Shown one piece after another: positions 1 to 8,886 of a stretch of 44,290 bases of DNA. Position 1 is the stretch's first letter. Every line of letters begins with the position of its first letter. Source of the DNA: Planctomycetaceae bacterium (lineage in GTDB: Bacteria > Planctomycetota > Planctomycetia > Pirellulales > Pirellulaceae); contig PBOG01000085.1 of assembly GCA_002724245.1 (NCBI GenBank), forward strand, positions 5,730-50,019, given 5' to 3'. The translations under genes and the position numbers were made by a program. The notes beneath the pieces are model-generated. The model was given only the letters and a program-made list of their open reading frames with translations. It searched no databases and was not told the origin of the DNA.

Positions 1-954
1 CGGATCGAACACCTCTGGCAAGTCATGTTTCGCTGTGGCTTTTTTCCGGCCAACCGGATCGGGGCGGCCGCCATCAGCGCCATCGACATCGCGCTCTGGG
101 ACCTCAAGGCCAAGGCCCTGGGAGTCCCCCTTTATGAGTTGCTGGGAGGCCTCGTCCGCGACCGGGTCGTCTGTTATCCGCATATCGCTGCGGAGACGAC
201 GGAGGGACTGGTAACGCAGGCTTGCGAAAAGGTGGCGGCCGGCTGGAAGTTTGTTCGCTCCGACCGGCCGAGCCAGGGGGAGATCCTGGAGCCGACCGTG
301 GCGGTCCGTGAAGGAGTGCGTCAGTTCGCCGCGATTCGAGAAGCGGTGGGTGAGGCCATTGAGATCTGCATTGATGTGCACACCCGTTTGGATCCGGCAG
401 ATGCGGTGACCCTCTGTCGCCAGTTGGAACCGCTGCGGCCCTACTTTGTCGAGGACCCGATCCGTTCCGAAAGCCCGGCGGCGCTGAGAAAAGTGGCCGG
501 CAAAGTCCATGTACCGATCGCCATGGGGGAGCAGTACGCCAGCAAATGGGAATTCCGCCAGGTTGTCGAGGAGGACCTGATCGATTTTGCCCGAATTGAT
601 GTCTGCATTGTGGGTGGGATTACCGAGGCTCGCAAGATTGCCGGCTGGTGTGAGACGCACTACTTGCCGATCGCCCTGCACAACCCACTGGGGCCGGTCT
701 CGACCGCGGCCTGCCTGCACCTCGACCTGGCGACCAGTAACTTCGCGGTACAGGAATGCCCACGCGAACCAGGACAGGCACTAGCGGAGTTGTTTCCAGT
801 CCAGGTACCGTTTGCCGACGGGCACCTGTTGCCGCCGACGGGGCCCGGGTTGGGAATCGAGTTCGACGAAGCGGCGGTCGCCCGCTATCCGGCCATCGAA
901 TCAGGCGATTGCCCCCAGCTGAGCCGTCCCGACGGCAGTTTTACCAACTGGTAA
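1..954 (+). CDS. Enolase-superfamily (mandelate racemase/muconate lactonizing-like) enzyme, 5' partial
   Basis: The reading frame is open from base 1, so the gene starts before the window; 317 C-terminal residues are visible. It has the sugar-acid dehydratase layout of the superfamily. The end of the capping domain and start of the barrel read AISAIDIALWDLKAKALG. The metal ligands follow in order: Asp in CIDVHTRLD, Glu in YFVEDPIR and Glu in IAMGEQYASKW, with the catalytic-type His in LHNPLGPVSTAA. Family members remove water from aldonic acids such as galactonate. The HNPLGP motif resembles the galactonate/mannonate dehydratase branch, but the substrate cannot be read from sequence. It converges on the kinase gene with 48 bp between their stops and no hairpin terminator seen there. 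A second, more distant superfamily member lies at 7258-8370. Confidence 0.85.
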   Translation, partial: RIEHLWQVMFRCGFFPANRIGAAAISAIDIALWDLKAKALGVPLYELLGGLVRDRVVCYPHIAAETTEGLVTQACEKVAAGWKFVRSDRPSQGEILEPTVAVREGVRQFAAIREAVGEAIEICIDVHTRLDPADAVTLCRQLEPLRPYFVEDPIRSESPAALRKVAGKVHVPIAMGEQYASKWEFRQVVEEDLIDFARIDVCIVGGITEARKIAGWCETHYLPIALHNPLGPVSTAACLHLDLATSNFAVQECPREPGQALAELFPVQVPFADGHLLPPTGPGLGIEFDEAAVARYPAIESGDCPQLSRPDGSFTNW

Positions 955-1002
955 CCAGGGCGTGGTCGCTGGCCGTCTACTGTCGCGTTGCGCAGCAGTC
1001 GA

Positions 1003-2502
1003 TCAGCTAGCAACCTGGTCTTTGTTTGCGGCCGCATCGACCACCAGTTGTTTGAGCAGGGCACGCAGTTGGCGGACTTTCAACGGCAACGCCAACAGAC
1101 GGCGATGGTCGGCCGTCTCTGCCAGACGAATTAGTTCTTTGTGCCGTTTGTCGATCAGCAGGATCGCTGGTATTTCCGCGGTCTTTTCATCCTGGCCGAA
1201 TCGATTGAAGGCTTCCACGGCTTGTTCACCGAGTTCTGCGGACGAGAAAATAACACCATCGGCAACCGGGTTGTCATCCTCGAATCGGTCCAGTGCGCGG
1301 TCAACATTACTGATCACTAGCACCCGGTAGCCGCGGCGTTTGAGACGTTCACGCAGTGCGTTCTGCATTTGCGCGTGTGATTCAATGACCATTACCGTGT
1401 GGTTTGCCCCTTCGCGACCCTCTTCTTGATTCACCTCGGCGGCGGCACTAGTGGCCTCTTGTTCTTTGCCCGCTTCGGTTTCGCCACGCTCGACCCGGTG
1501 GATGGCGATTTTCAGGTCGGACAACAACTCGGTCGCATTGGCGTGCCGTTTGGTAACATCCAGCTCCATCGATTTCATGACCAGCTGGTGGACAAACAGC
1601 GGCAGCGTCGGCTCCAGTTGGATCAGCGGTTTGACTTCACGGAACCGTGAGACACTCAGACGGGCAGCGCGGTCCTTGGTTTCTGTAAGTGGTGGATGGC
1701 CCGAGAGCATGTGGTACAACATGGCTCCCGCAAAATAGAGGTCACTGCGCGGATCGTTGCGGCGGACACCGGTCGAACGTTCCAGTCCTGCGTAGTCGAT
1801 ACTGCGAGGGTTGAAGTTCTCGTTGACCCCGCCGGTTTTCACTTCCATCGCAGCTAACCCGAAGTCGACCAGCTTGCCTCGCCCTGTGCTGGAGACCAGC
1901 ACGTTGGAAAGCTTCAAGTCACGATGTGCGACGCCTTTGCTGATGCTGTACTCGAGCCCGGCCGCGACATCACGCATGATACGCAGGGATTCCAGCAAGG
2001 TGAGTTTCTTGCGGGCCATAACGAAGCTGCGGAGATTACTGCCTTCGACAAACTCCATGCCCATGTAAGGGCGGTTGCGTTCGGAGCCCACATCGTAAAT
2101 CGGTACGACGTTGGGGTGTCGCAACTGCATGACCATTTCGGCTTCACGTATGAAGTTCTCACGGACTTGCACGTCATCACCATACCGTTGTCGGAGCACC
2201 TTGACGGCCACCATCTTGCCGTCCAACCGTCCGACGCCACGGTACACCCGGGCGAATGTGCCGGCTCCCACCATGTAGAGCAACTTGTAGTCGCCGTAGA
2301 AATACCCGAACCGTTCCGAATTGATGAGGCGGTCAATCTGGAACTTCGTCAACAACTCGCGCCGTGTGGCCACGGCGATGAATTCGTCTGCAGTGACGTC
2401 TCGCGTGCCCAGTTCAGACCAAGTCATTTCCAGTTGCTGGTTGTCCAGCAGGCCGACATCGAAGGCGCGTTGAGCCAATTTGTCGGCGCTAATGTCGACC
2501 AT
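1003..2502 (-). CDS. Ser/Thr protein kinase with C-terminal degenerate receiver domain
   Basis: From the ATG at 2502 this is 499 residues; an upstream TTG at 2586 would add 28. After a roughly 70-residue N-terminal helical segment comes a Hanks-type kinase domain: glycine loop GAGTFARV (about 79-86), VAVK lysine (about 101), HRDLKLSNVL catalytic loop (Asp about 195, with Leu where Pro is usual) and DFG (about 213). An acidic Glu/Ala linker leads to a receiver-like domain (about 368-492). That domain lacks the usual chemistry: the acidic pair reads Glu-Ser, the acceptor region reads VIFSSAE with no Asp, and the end reads PLKVRQL. It is therefore probably a pseudo-receiver used for binding, not phosphotransfer. 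No transmembrane segment is seen, so it is likely cytoplasmic. The 96-residue gene at 2697-2987 lies 194 bp upstream on the same strand. Confidence 0.88.
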   Translation of the reverse strand: MVDISADKLAQRAFDVGLLDNQQLEMTWSELGTRDVTADEFIAVATRRELLTKFQIDRLINSERFGYFYGDYKLLYMVGAGTFARVYRGVGRLDGKMVAVKVLRQRYGDDVQVRENFIREAEMVMQLRHPNVVPIYDVGSERNRPYMGMEFVEGSNLRSFVMARKKLTLLESLRIMRDVAAGLEYSISKGVAHRDLKLSNVLVSSTGRGKLVDFGLAAMEVKTGGVNENFNPRSIDYAGLERSTGVRRNDPRSDLYFAGAMLYHMLSGHPPLTETKDRAARLSVSRFREVKPLIQLEPTLPLFVHQLVMKSMELDVTKRHANATELLSDLKIAIHRVERGETEAGKEQEATSAAAEVNQEEGREGANHTVMVIESHAQMQNALRERLKRRGYRVLVISNVDRALDRFEDDNPVADGVIFSSAELGEQAVEAFNRFGQDEKTAEIPAILLIDKRHKELIRLAETADHRRLLALPLKVRQLRALLKQLVVDAAANKDQVAS

Positions 2503-2696
2503 CTGACGAACCACGCGAGCTAAGGAGTCCAGCGAAGACTGCAGTTGTCTTCCCCGGAGGTCCGCCAGTAGGACGTGGCAGTGCAACCGCAGGGAAGACT
2601 ATACAGGTTAACGCTTTATCGTATTCCAGAGAGGGCCCAGACGCAATCGGAAAGGGGCTTTCTGGCCGCGCGTCGGCAGGGAGGTGGTACGTGGGG

Positions 2697-2987
2697 TCAG
2701 TCTTCCATTTCATCCTGGGCATCGAGTAATGCGTCCCGTTCGTTACGGGTCGCATCGAGGTCAAACGTCAGATATTTCATGTCCAAACGCAATTGGCCCA
2801 GTGCTTCCTGGACCAGGGTCAAGATCCGTCTTCGTCGCCGGGTGCTTTCGACAACGCGTGTGTAAGAGGATTCCAGCTGCTGCCGCAGCGCAAGTGGCAG
2901 CCCGTTGATGAGGGTTCCCAGTTCCAGCAGATCCTTGGGAAGTTCTTCAATTTGGTCGAGAGCGAAGCGGCGTTGTGTACTCGTCAT
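2697..2987 (-). CDS. Small helical/coiled-coil protein of unknown function
   Basis: This 96-residue protein is not one I recognise. The start at 2987 (MTSTQRR) is chosen because a GGAG Shine-Dalgarno sequence sits 7 nt upstream, although the frame stays open for another 297 bases. The product is almost entirely predicted helix and highly charged. It has a basic cluster STRRRRR near the middle and an acidic C-terminus (DAQDEMED). Leucines recur in a heptad-like pattern, which suggests a coiled coil or helical bundle. It lies directly upstream of the kinase on the same strand, with 194 bp between them, so co-transcription is possible. A role as kinase partner is inference from position only. 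Confidence 0.6.
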   Translation of the reverse strand: MTSTQRRFALDQIEELPKDLLELGTLINGLPLALRQQLESSYTRVVESTRRRRRILTLVQEALGQLRLDMKYLTFDLDATRNERDALLDAQDEMED

Positions 2988-3282
2988 GGTGGGGCTCCAG
3001 AGCGATGCGTCAGTACGGGCTATCAAGAGCATTCGTCGTGCCAATTCTCTGGAAATCCCCGTTGTTTTCGCTGTAAGCTGTTTCCAGTTAATGGTTTGAG
3101 GTGTTCCTTGGCAGGCCGGGTGGATTGGCGTGGATGTGGAGAAAAGGCAACCCATTCGATCTGGTTCAAGATCGCAAATACTGTTAGAAGCACGACTTAG
3201 AAACAACGCGTGGAGGATTTCGCGATGTGGTTTTTGGGCAACACTCAGCGTGGACAACAGTGACCCCTGTTTCCGGCTGAGC

Positions 3283-6135
3283 ATGTGGCGAGCTGGCGGG
3301 CAGCTTGTGACGGGTGTTGGAAATACTTTGACGGGAGATTGCGTCTTGTTGCGGCAGGCTGCTGGTAGGTCGTGTCACCCTGTGCCTTGCGGTTTGTTTT
3401 TTCCGCAAGGCTGGCGCGCGCTGCGCAGCTTGCGAGAGTGGATACGGTTCCTGCTGTGGCTCGCGCTACCAGTGGGTGGGATATGCGGGGCGGGCGAACT
3501 TCCTGATTCCTTTGAGACCCCCGACACCCGCTGGGAACTGGCGGACTACGATGTCGTGCCGCGCGTCCAAATTCGCCGCGCCTACGACCAGGCACACCGA
3601 GGCAATGCGAGCGAGTCTATTCGGATTGAAGCGGGAAGTGGCAGCTACGTCCATTTTCGCTATGTGTTAGATCCGATGCCTGTACACGACGATTTGAAAC
3701 CGCGTGTTTGGGTAAAGACCGATCGGCCAGGGGTGCAGTTACAAGCGGTGGTCGTATTGCCCAGGTCGCTTCATCCGCGTACTGGACAACCATTACGGAC
3801 CATGATTGCCGGGACGGTTACGGACGGGAGCACCAGTTGGCAGGAACTAACGATCGAAGAGCCGCGGACCTTGTTGTCCCAGAAGTTGCCCCATCTCTAC
3901 CAGCAGTTTGGTACACGTGTAGATCCCCGGGAAGCATACCTGGATGCGGTTGTACTCAATGCGTACGGCGGTCTCGGCGTTACAAACCTCTGGATCGACG
4001 ACCTGGATGTCGAAGGCTACGTGCCACCAGCGGTGTTTGGGAATGTTGCGGAACCGGCTAACCGGGTTGGCGTCGGGACGGTCGCAGGGGCAAACAATCC
4101 GCTGGGTTCTGTTCCTGCAGTGCGACTCGAGTCCGGCGTGCTGTTTGTTGACAATCGGCCGTTCATGCCACGAGCCATCGATTTCAATGGTGAATCCTTC
4201 GAATGGCTGAAAGGGCTTGGCTTCAACACCATTCGTTTGAGTTTGCCGCCGACGAACCAGCAACTGCGCGAAGCACAAAAGCGGGATCTCTGGTTTATAG
4301 CACCACCTGGAGCGGGTCCCGAGACAGCGGGTGGGTTGTGGGGAGACCGCGTGTTGGCCTGGAATTTGGGTGAAGGGTTGATGGGTGGTGATCGAGAGGG
4401 CCTGCGCAGATTGGCGGAAGGTGTCCGGCAACGGGATCCGTTGCAGCGACCGACAGTCTGCGGGCCACGTTCCGGTTATTGGGATCTCAGCCAATACAGC
4501 GACATTCTAATGCTGCAGCAGAATGTGATTGGCACGACGTTCGAACTGGATCATTTTGGAGAGTTTCTTCAGCAGCGTCGCCGCTTAGCGCGCCCTGGAA
4601 AACTTTGCTGGGCGGGTGTGCAAACACAGACACCTCGCCAGCTCGACGAGCAATTTGTCCTGTTGGGTGCGGGGAACGGTACCGCGTTCGGCCTCAGTTC
4701 GGATCAGCTGCGAATGATGGCGTACCAGGCGTTGTCCGCCGGTGTGCGTGGGTTCTGTTTTCGTTCTCGAACTCGTCTGGATTCGACGGATGCAGCGACT
4801 CAAATGCGGGCGTTGACGTTGAAACGGTTGAATCATGAACTGAAGCTGTTGCGACCCTGGGTCACGATGGGGACATTTGTCGAGGCATTGCCAACACGCG
4901 ATGAAAGGGCCCACGTTACCGTACTGCAGACTCGACGTTCGCGACTGGCGTTGGTGCTGGCGCGAGGAAGTGGTCAACAGCATGTGTTGGCGCCGATGAC
5001 GCCGGGCCTGCTGGCGTTTGATTTGTATGGGATTCCGGCGACGGACCGCCTGTATGGATTGTCAGCGACGGGCCCCCGTGAACTACGCCGTCACCACGGT
5101 CCGAGAGTGACGCAGCAGGACCCGGATCGGGTTGGTTTGATTGCCCTCACAGAAGATTCAGCGGTTCGCAATCACATCGCCCAGTATATGTCACTGCATG
5201 GTCGGGAAATGGTCCAGCTACGCACCGAGTTATTGCGTGGGGGACTCAGTCAGACGCGGCTGGTCGACCAGTCGATCACGGCTGCGGGACAGGGTGACAC
5301 CCAGCTCTCTCAGTCTCTGGTGACGGTTGATTCCCACGTGCAGCGTGCCACGCAAATGTGGCTGGCAGGTGACGTGGCGTCGGCAGACGGGCTGGCGCGA
5401 CGCGGAGAGCAATTGTTGGATCAGGTGCGGCAAACGCACTGGCGTAAGGCGTCGGAGGTGTTGCCGTCGGTGACTACCAGCCCGTATTGCCTGTTATTCA
5501 GGTCGTTGCCATCACACTGGCGCTGGCTCGCCCGAATACGGACCGCCAAATGGAGTCCGAATGCGCTGGCGGCTGGGGATTTTGAGAGTCTACCGCAGAT
5601 GTTGAGCAGCGGCTGGAAACAGCAGCGCGAACCTGTCATGGGACTGGCGGCGGCGGTTGAGTTGTCAGTGACGTCGCCTTGGCGTGGTCGCACGTCTCTC
5701 CACCTGCGCGTTTGGCCCGAGTCAACTGCGGAACCGCCGGAGGTGGTCGAAACAGCGCCTGTGGTTATCCATAGTGCTCCCGTGCCTGTGCGGGCATCCC
5801 AGTGGATTCGGATCCATGGGTGGGTGCATGTGCCTGAGGCGATTCGGGGCAGCCATGACGGCCTGGCGATCTATGATAATTTGGGTGGGTGGGATCTTGC
5901 CGAACGCGTTCGACAGGGAACAGGTTGGCGGGAATTTATGTTTTACCGAGCCTCCAAGGGAGACCGTCCTCTGGTGATTTCCTTTGCCCTGACCGGCATG
6001 GGGGAGGCCTGGATTGACGATCTTTCCGTTTCACTCTGGGATCAAGCGACGGGTCCTGTCGGGACTCCAACCCCAGACACCAACCCAGCGGGTTCGAGTG
6101 GAATATCCGATCTGCGTTTCCCCGCCGCGCGATGA
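3283..6135 (+). CDS. Large secreted protein with glycoside-hydrolase-like TIM-barrel core and flanking jelly-roll-like modules
   Basis: About 950 residues from the ATG at 3283. The true start is unsure: GTG at 3130 is further upstream, and GTG at 3382 would place an Arg-rich n-region and hydrophobic core (FLLWLALPVGGICGAG) at a normal signal-peptide position. After the signal come a beta-rich module ending in LWIDDLDVEG, which is typical of carbohydrate-binding jelly rolls, then a barrel-like section. That section opens FVDNRPFMPRAIDFNG, continues LKGLGFNTIRL and has VLAWNLGEGL where clan A glycosidases carry their acid/base Asn-Glu. A helical stretch follows (residues about 630-720), then a second jelly-roll-like module ending GEAWIDDLSVSLWD. 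The second catalytic Glu is not evident, so activity is uncertain. It converges with the next gene, their stop codons abutting with no gap (6135/6136). Confidence 0.7.
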   Translation: MWRAGGQLVTGVGNTLTGDCVLLRQAAGRSCHPVPCGLFFPQGWRALRSLREWIRFLLWLALPVGGICGAGELPDSFETPDTRWELADYDVVPRVQIRRAYDQAHRGNASESIRIEAGSGSYVHFRYVLDPMPVHDDLKPRVWVKTDRPGVQLQAVVVLPRSLHPRTGQPLRTMIAGTVTDGSTSWQELTIEEPRTLLSQKLPHLYQQFGTRVDPREAYLDAVVLNAYGGLGVTNLWIDDLDVEGYVPPAVFGNVAEPANRVGVGTVAGANNPLGSVPAVRLESGVLFVDNRPFMPRAIDFNGESFEWLKGLGFNTIRLSLPPTNQQLREAQKRDLWFIAPPGAGPETAGGLWGDRVLAWNLGEGLMGGDREGLRRLAEGVRQRDPLQRPTVCGPRSGYWDLSQYSDILMLQQNVIGTTFELDHFGEFLQQRRRLARPGKLCWAGVQTQTPRQLDEQFVLLGAGNGTAFGLSSDQLRMMAYQALSAGVRGFCFRSRTRLDSTDAATQMRALTLKRLNHELKLLRPWVTMGTFVEALPTRDERAHVTVLQTRRSRLALVLARGSGQQHVLAPMTPGLLAFDLYGIPATDRLYGLSATGPRELRRHHGPRVTQQDPDRVGLIALTEDSAVRNHIAQYMSLHGREMVQLRTELLRGGLSQTRLVDQSITAAGQGDTQLSQSLVTVDSHVQRATQMWLAGDVASADGLARRGEQLLDQVRQTHWRKASEVLPSVTTSPYCLLFRSLPSHWRWLARIRTAKWSPNALAAGDFESLPQMLSSGWKQQREPVMGLAAAVELSVTSPWRGRTSLHLRVWPESTAEPPEVVETAPVVIHSAPVPVRASQWIRIHGWVHVPEAIRGSHDGLAIYDNLGGWDLAERVRQGTGWREFMFYRASKGDRPLVISFALTGMGEAWIDDLSVSLWDQATGPVGTPTPDTNPAGSSGISDLRFPAAR

Positions 6136-7125
6136 CTACGGGCTTTCCCAGGCACCGCTCTGTCCACTTCGCACCACTGCTTCCAGCACCTTCATGTTGG
6201 CCACGGCATCTTCGATGGGGGTGGGGACAGGGGTGTCGTTGAGGATGGCTTCTGAGAAAAGGTCGCCCTGAATCCCGTACTGGTCACAGATGTCAAACGC
6301 GATTTCCTCAGTTCCGCTGGCCGATTGATGCCATAACAGGCAGGGTTGATCCGGTGGTGCGTTGAAGGGGATTTCGATTTCAACGCGACCTTCGGTCCCG
6401 ACGATATTCACACGCTGGTAAGGCGCGAGCTGCGTCGAACAAGTGAGCGTTGAAAAGCCGGATTCAAACTGCAGCACGGCAGTGGCCAGATTGTCAGTTC
6501 CAAATTGTTTATCGTACTCTACCAGCCCTAGAACCCGTTGCGGTTCACTGGCGAAGATGAATCGTGACAACGAAATCGGATAGCAGCCAATATCCATGAG
6601 ACCGCCTCCACCAATGTCTGCCATATTGCGAATGTTGTCCGGGTCAACGTTGTGGTAGGAGAAAAACGATTGGATGGTACGAAGAGTGCCGACACTGCCT
6701 TGTTGGACCAGTTGTCGGGCTTTTTGCCACTGTGGGTGGTGGCGGTACATAAACGCTTCCATCAGCTTCAAATGCGGATGCTGTTGTCCTGCCTCTACGA
6801 GTTGTTGGCCTTCGTCAGACGACAACCCGATCGGTTTTTCGCACAACACATGTTTTCCGGCCTGCAGAGCCTGAATGGAAACGGGCACATGTAGATGGTT
6901 GGGGAGCGGGTTGTAGATCGCGTCGATGTCAGGGTCTGCCAGGAGCGCTTCATACGAGCCGTAGGCTTTAGGAATGCCCAGTGCCGAGGCCGTCTGATTG
7001 GCTTTCTCGAGATCGCGTGATGCGATGCCCACGATGTCACAGTAGGCCGCCTTCTGCATCGCGGGAATCACTTTCTCGGTGCCTATCTTGGCAGTACTAA
7101 CGATACCCCAGCGGACGCGCTGCAT
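6136..7125 (-). CDS. Gfo/Idh/MocA-family NAD(P)-dependent oxidoreductase
   Basis: 329 residues from the ATG at 7125, preceded by a good AGGTGA Shine-Dalgarno sequence; the GTG at 7134 lies within that site and is less likely. The N-terminal Rossmann fold begins RWGIVSTAKIG. The hallmark CEKPIGL carries the conserved Lys. The C-terminal alpha/beta substrate domain contains GGGGLMDIGCYPISLSRF, the usual sugar-binding segment. Family members oxidise or reduce hydroxyls of sugars and cyclitols, often making 3-keto sugars; the substrate here is unknown. It is the last gene of a minus-strand set after the cupin and MenC-like genes, 132 bp beyond the MenC-like gene. The DUF1080 protein at 22410-23717 could act in related 3-keto-sugar chemistry, but the two are not linked in an operon. 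Confidence 0.92.
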   Translation of the reverse strand: MQRVRWGIVSTAKIGTEKVIPAMQKAAYCDIVGIASRDLEKANQTASALGIPKAYGSYEALLADPDIDAIYNPLPNHLHVPVSIQALQAGKHVLCEKPIGLSSDEGQQLVEAGQQHPHLKLMEAFMYRHHPQWQKARQLVQQGSVGTLRTIQSFFSYHNVDPDNIRNMADIGGGGLMDIGCYPISLSRFIFASEPQRVLGLVEYDKQFGTDNLATAVLQFESGFSTLTCSTQLAPYQRVNIVGTEGRVEIEIPFNAPPDQPCLLWHQSASGTEEIAFDICDQYGIQGDLFSEAILNDTPVPTPIEDAVANMKVLEAVVRSGQSGAWESP

Positions 7126-7257
7126 GCTGATCACCTGTGTACGATAAGGAGTTGCTGGAACAAATAAGGAAATAAACAGGGGCGCTTGAAAGCGTATCTT
7201 GAAATAGCAGAGTGGTGCACCCCGGTCAACCGGCGGACATCACTGCCTGGCAGGTGA

Positions 7258-8370
7258 TTACTGTAGTACGGCGCGTTCGATAGTGCGCTCCGCCAGGCGG
7301 GATTCGACCGGTTCGGGAAGACTTTCGAAGGCCCTGACGTGTTGGATACCATTTGACTTTTCAAGTGCGACGGGCGGATCTCCCAGGTCTTCGTGGTAGA
7401 AACGCGCGCTGGGGAAGATATCCGCGGGATAAGTGAAATTGTCGAGCATGGACAGGGCCACACATTGTGCTGACCCGGTGGCGCTCTCGAGCATGCCGCC
7501 AACCCAGCAGGGAATACCTGCCTGTTGGCAGATGTCGTGGATTGCCACAGCATTCGTCAGGCCACCGACGCGACCCGGTTTAATGTTGACGAACTGACAG
7601 CTTTTCATGCTGATTGCCTGTTCGGCGCGGCGTGGTGTTGTCATGCTCTCGTCGAGACAGACGGGGGTCTTGATCTGGGCCTGCAGGGTGGCGTGATCGA
7701 TCAGGTCGTCGTGTTGCAGTGGCTGTTCAACCATAGCCAATTGAAAGCGGTCAACCTGCTGGAACAGATCTGTGTCGTCGAGGCGATAGCCACTATTGCA
7801 GTCGATATGAAAGGGATGGTCTGGGAAATGGTTGCGAATGGCCTCCAGCATCGGCAGGTCCCAGCCAGGACGGAATTTCAGTTTGACGCGGGGAAAGCCG
7901 TCTGCCACAGCTTCCTGGACTGATTGCAGCAGGTCATCGATGGAATCCATGACGCCAAAGTCAGCGCCTACTGGCACCAGGTCGCGGGTTGCGCCCAGAG
8001 CGACGTGCAAGGGGGTATTGGTGTGACGGCTGTAAAGACTCCACCAGGCGTTGTCGAGGGCGGCCTTGGCGAAGGGGTTGCCTTTAAAGTGAGCCAGGAG
8101 CTGTTGTAGTTCTTGGCCGGAGGCAATTTCCTGATGAAGGACAGCGGGTCCGAGCCAGTCTCGCAAAGTGGCAAATGCGCTACCGGCCCATTCCGGGCTA
8201 TAGCAGGGGGCGGCAAAAGGGGCGCTTTCACCCCACCCATCGACCGAACCACTCGACATGCGGCAGAGGATGGCGTGAATCGCCGCGTCCTCACCGTAAG
8301 CAGTTCGCCAGGGATAAATCAAAGGCATTGCGACATGGATAAACTCAAGTCGATCAATTTTCATGGTCAT
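7258..8370 (-). CDS. menC: o-Succinylbenzoate synthase / N-acylamino acid racemase-like enolase-superfamily enzyme
   Basis: 370 residues, close to the usual 350-375 for the MenC/NSAR group. The muconate-lactonizing subgroup residues appear in order: the KxK catalytic lysine in RVKLKFRPGWD, metal ligands Asp in HIDCNSGY, Glu in MVEQPL and Asp in CLDES, and the second catalytic Lys in VNIKPGRVGGL. MenC dehydrates SHCHC to o-succinylbenzoate in menaquinone synthesis, and planctomycetes use menaquinone. Some close relatives act as N-succinylamino acid racemases, and sequence alone does not separate the two. No other men gene is present in the window. It follows the cupin gene by 33 bp on the same strand and likely shares its transcript. 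No clear Shine-Dalgarno sequence precedes the ATG at 8370; a second in-frame ATG lies two codons later (8364). Confidence 0.8.
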   Translation of the reverse strand: MTMKIDRLEFIHVAMPLIYPWRTAYGEDAAIHAILCRMSSGSVDGWGESAPFAAPCYSPEWAGSAFATLRDWLGPAVLHQEIASGQELQQLLAHFKGNPFAKAALDNAWWSLYSRHTNTPLHVALGATRDLVPVGADFGVMDSIDDLLQSVQEAVADGFPRVKLKFRPGWDLPMLEAIRNHFPDHPFHIDCNSGYRLDDTDLFQQVDRFQLAMVEQPLQHDDLIDHATLQAQIKTPVCLDESMTTPRRAEQAISMKSCQFVNIKPGRVGGLTNAVAIHDICQQAGIPCWVGGMLESATGSAQCVALSMLDNFTYPADIFPSARFYHEDLGDPPVALEKSNGIQHVRAFESLPEPVESRLAERTIERAVLQ

Positions 8371-8403
8371 CGGGAGGTGTCCGGAATGTTCGTCGGGTGA
8401 TTT

Positions 8404-8886
8404 CTAACGGGCTTGTTTCTGAGCCGCGACCAGGTTCTGGAGTCCCTCGCCCGTCGGCACATTGATGAATAATGCCCCCAGCAATTCCTCGTCGTTGTCA
8501 TTTCGCAACTCGTGTTCTATCGCTGGTGGAATATAGATGACGTCCCCGGTCGAGACAGCTTGAGTCGTGCCACCCAGGTCAATGACGCCGCGTCCGGCAG
8601 TGATGACGACCAGTTCTTCGGCGTCGGGGTGGATGTGCAATTCTTCGACGTGTCGGCCCGCTGGTGGAATAAACACATGGTGAACGAATTGAATCGTCTG
8701 CAGGCAGGTGCGTTCCTCTGTCGCCTCGGTTTCAAACAGACGGAGTACCGGTGCGGGAGTCGATGCGCGATCGATCCAGTTGCCGTCGGTATCACGGACA
8801 CGGTATTCGACGACCCGGTGAGGGTTGTTGTATAGCAGACTCATGATCTTGCCGAAGACTTGTGTTTTCCAGTTCGCAGTTGTCAT
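8404..8886 (-). CDS. Cupin-domain protein
   Basis: 160 residues from the ATG at 8886, which has GAGG 7 nt upstream. A single cupin barrel is visible. The first motif is GRHVEELHIHPDAEELVV, with His-x-His and Glu as metal ligands, followed by a Gly in ITAGRG. The second motif is GDVIYIPPAIEHELRN, with the final His ligand. Such small cupins are sugar-binding sensors, isomerases or dioxygenases; which applies here cannot be told. It is the first gene of a minus-strand group with the MenC-like enzyme and the Gfo/Idh/MocA oxidoreductase. It faces the hydroxyacid dehydrogenase gene across a gap of about 300 bp that should hold both promoters. Confidence 0.88.
   Translation of the reverse strand: MTTANWKTQVFGKIMSLLYNNPHRVVEYRVRDTDGNWIDRASTPAPVLRLFETEATEERTCLQTIQFVHHVFIPPAGRHVEELHIHPDAEELVVITAGRGVIDLGGTTQAVSTGDVIYIPPAIEHELRNDNDEELLGALFINVPTGEGLQNLVAAQKQAR

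Noticed and set aside
1924-2523. 199-residue plus-strand frame opposite the kinase
   Set aside because: Antisense shadow of the kinase catalytic domain; no domain of its own.
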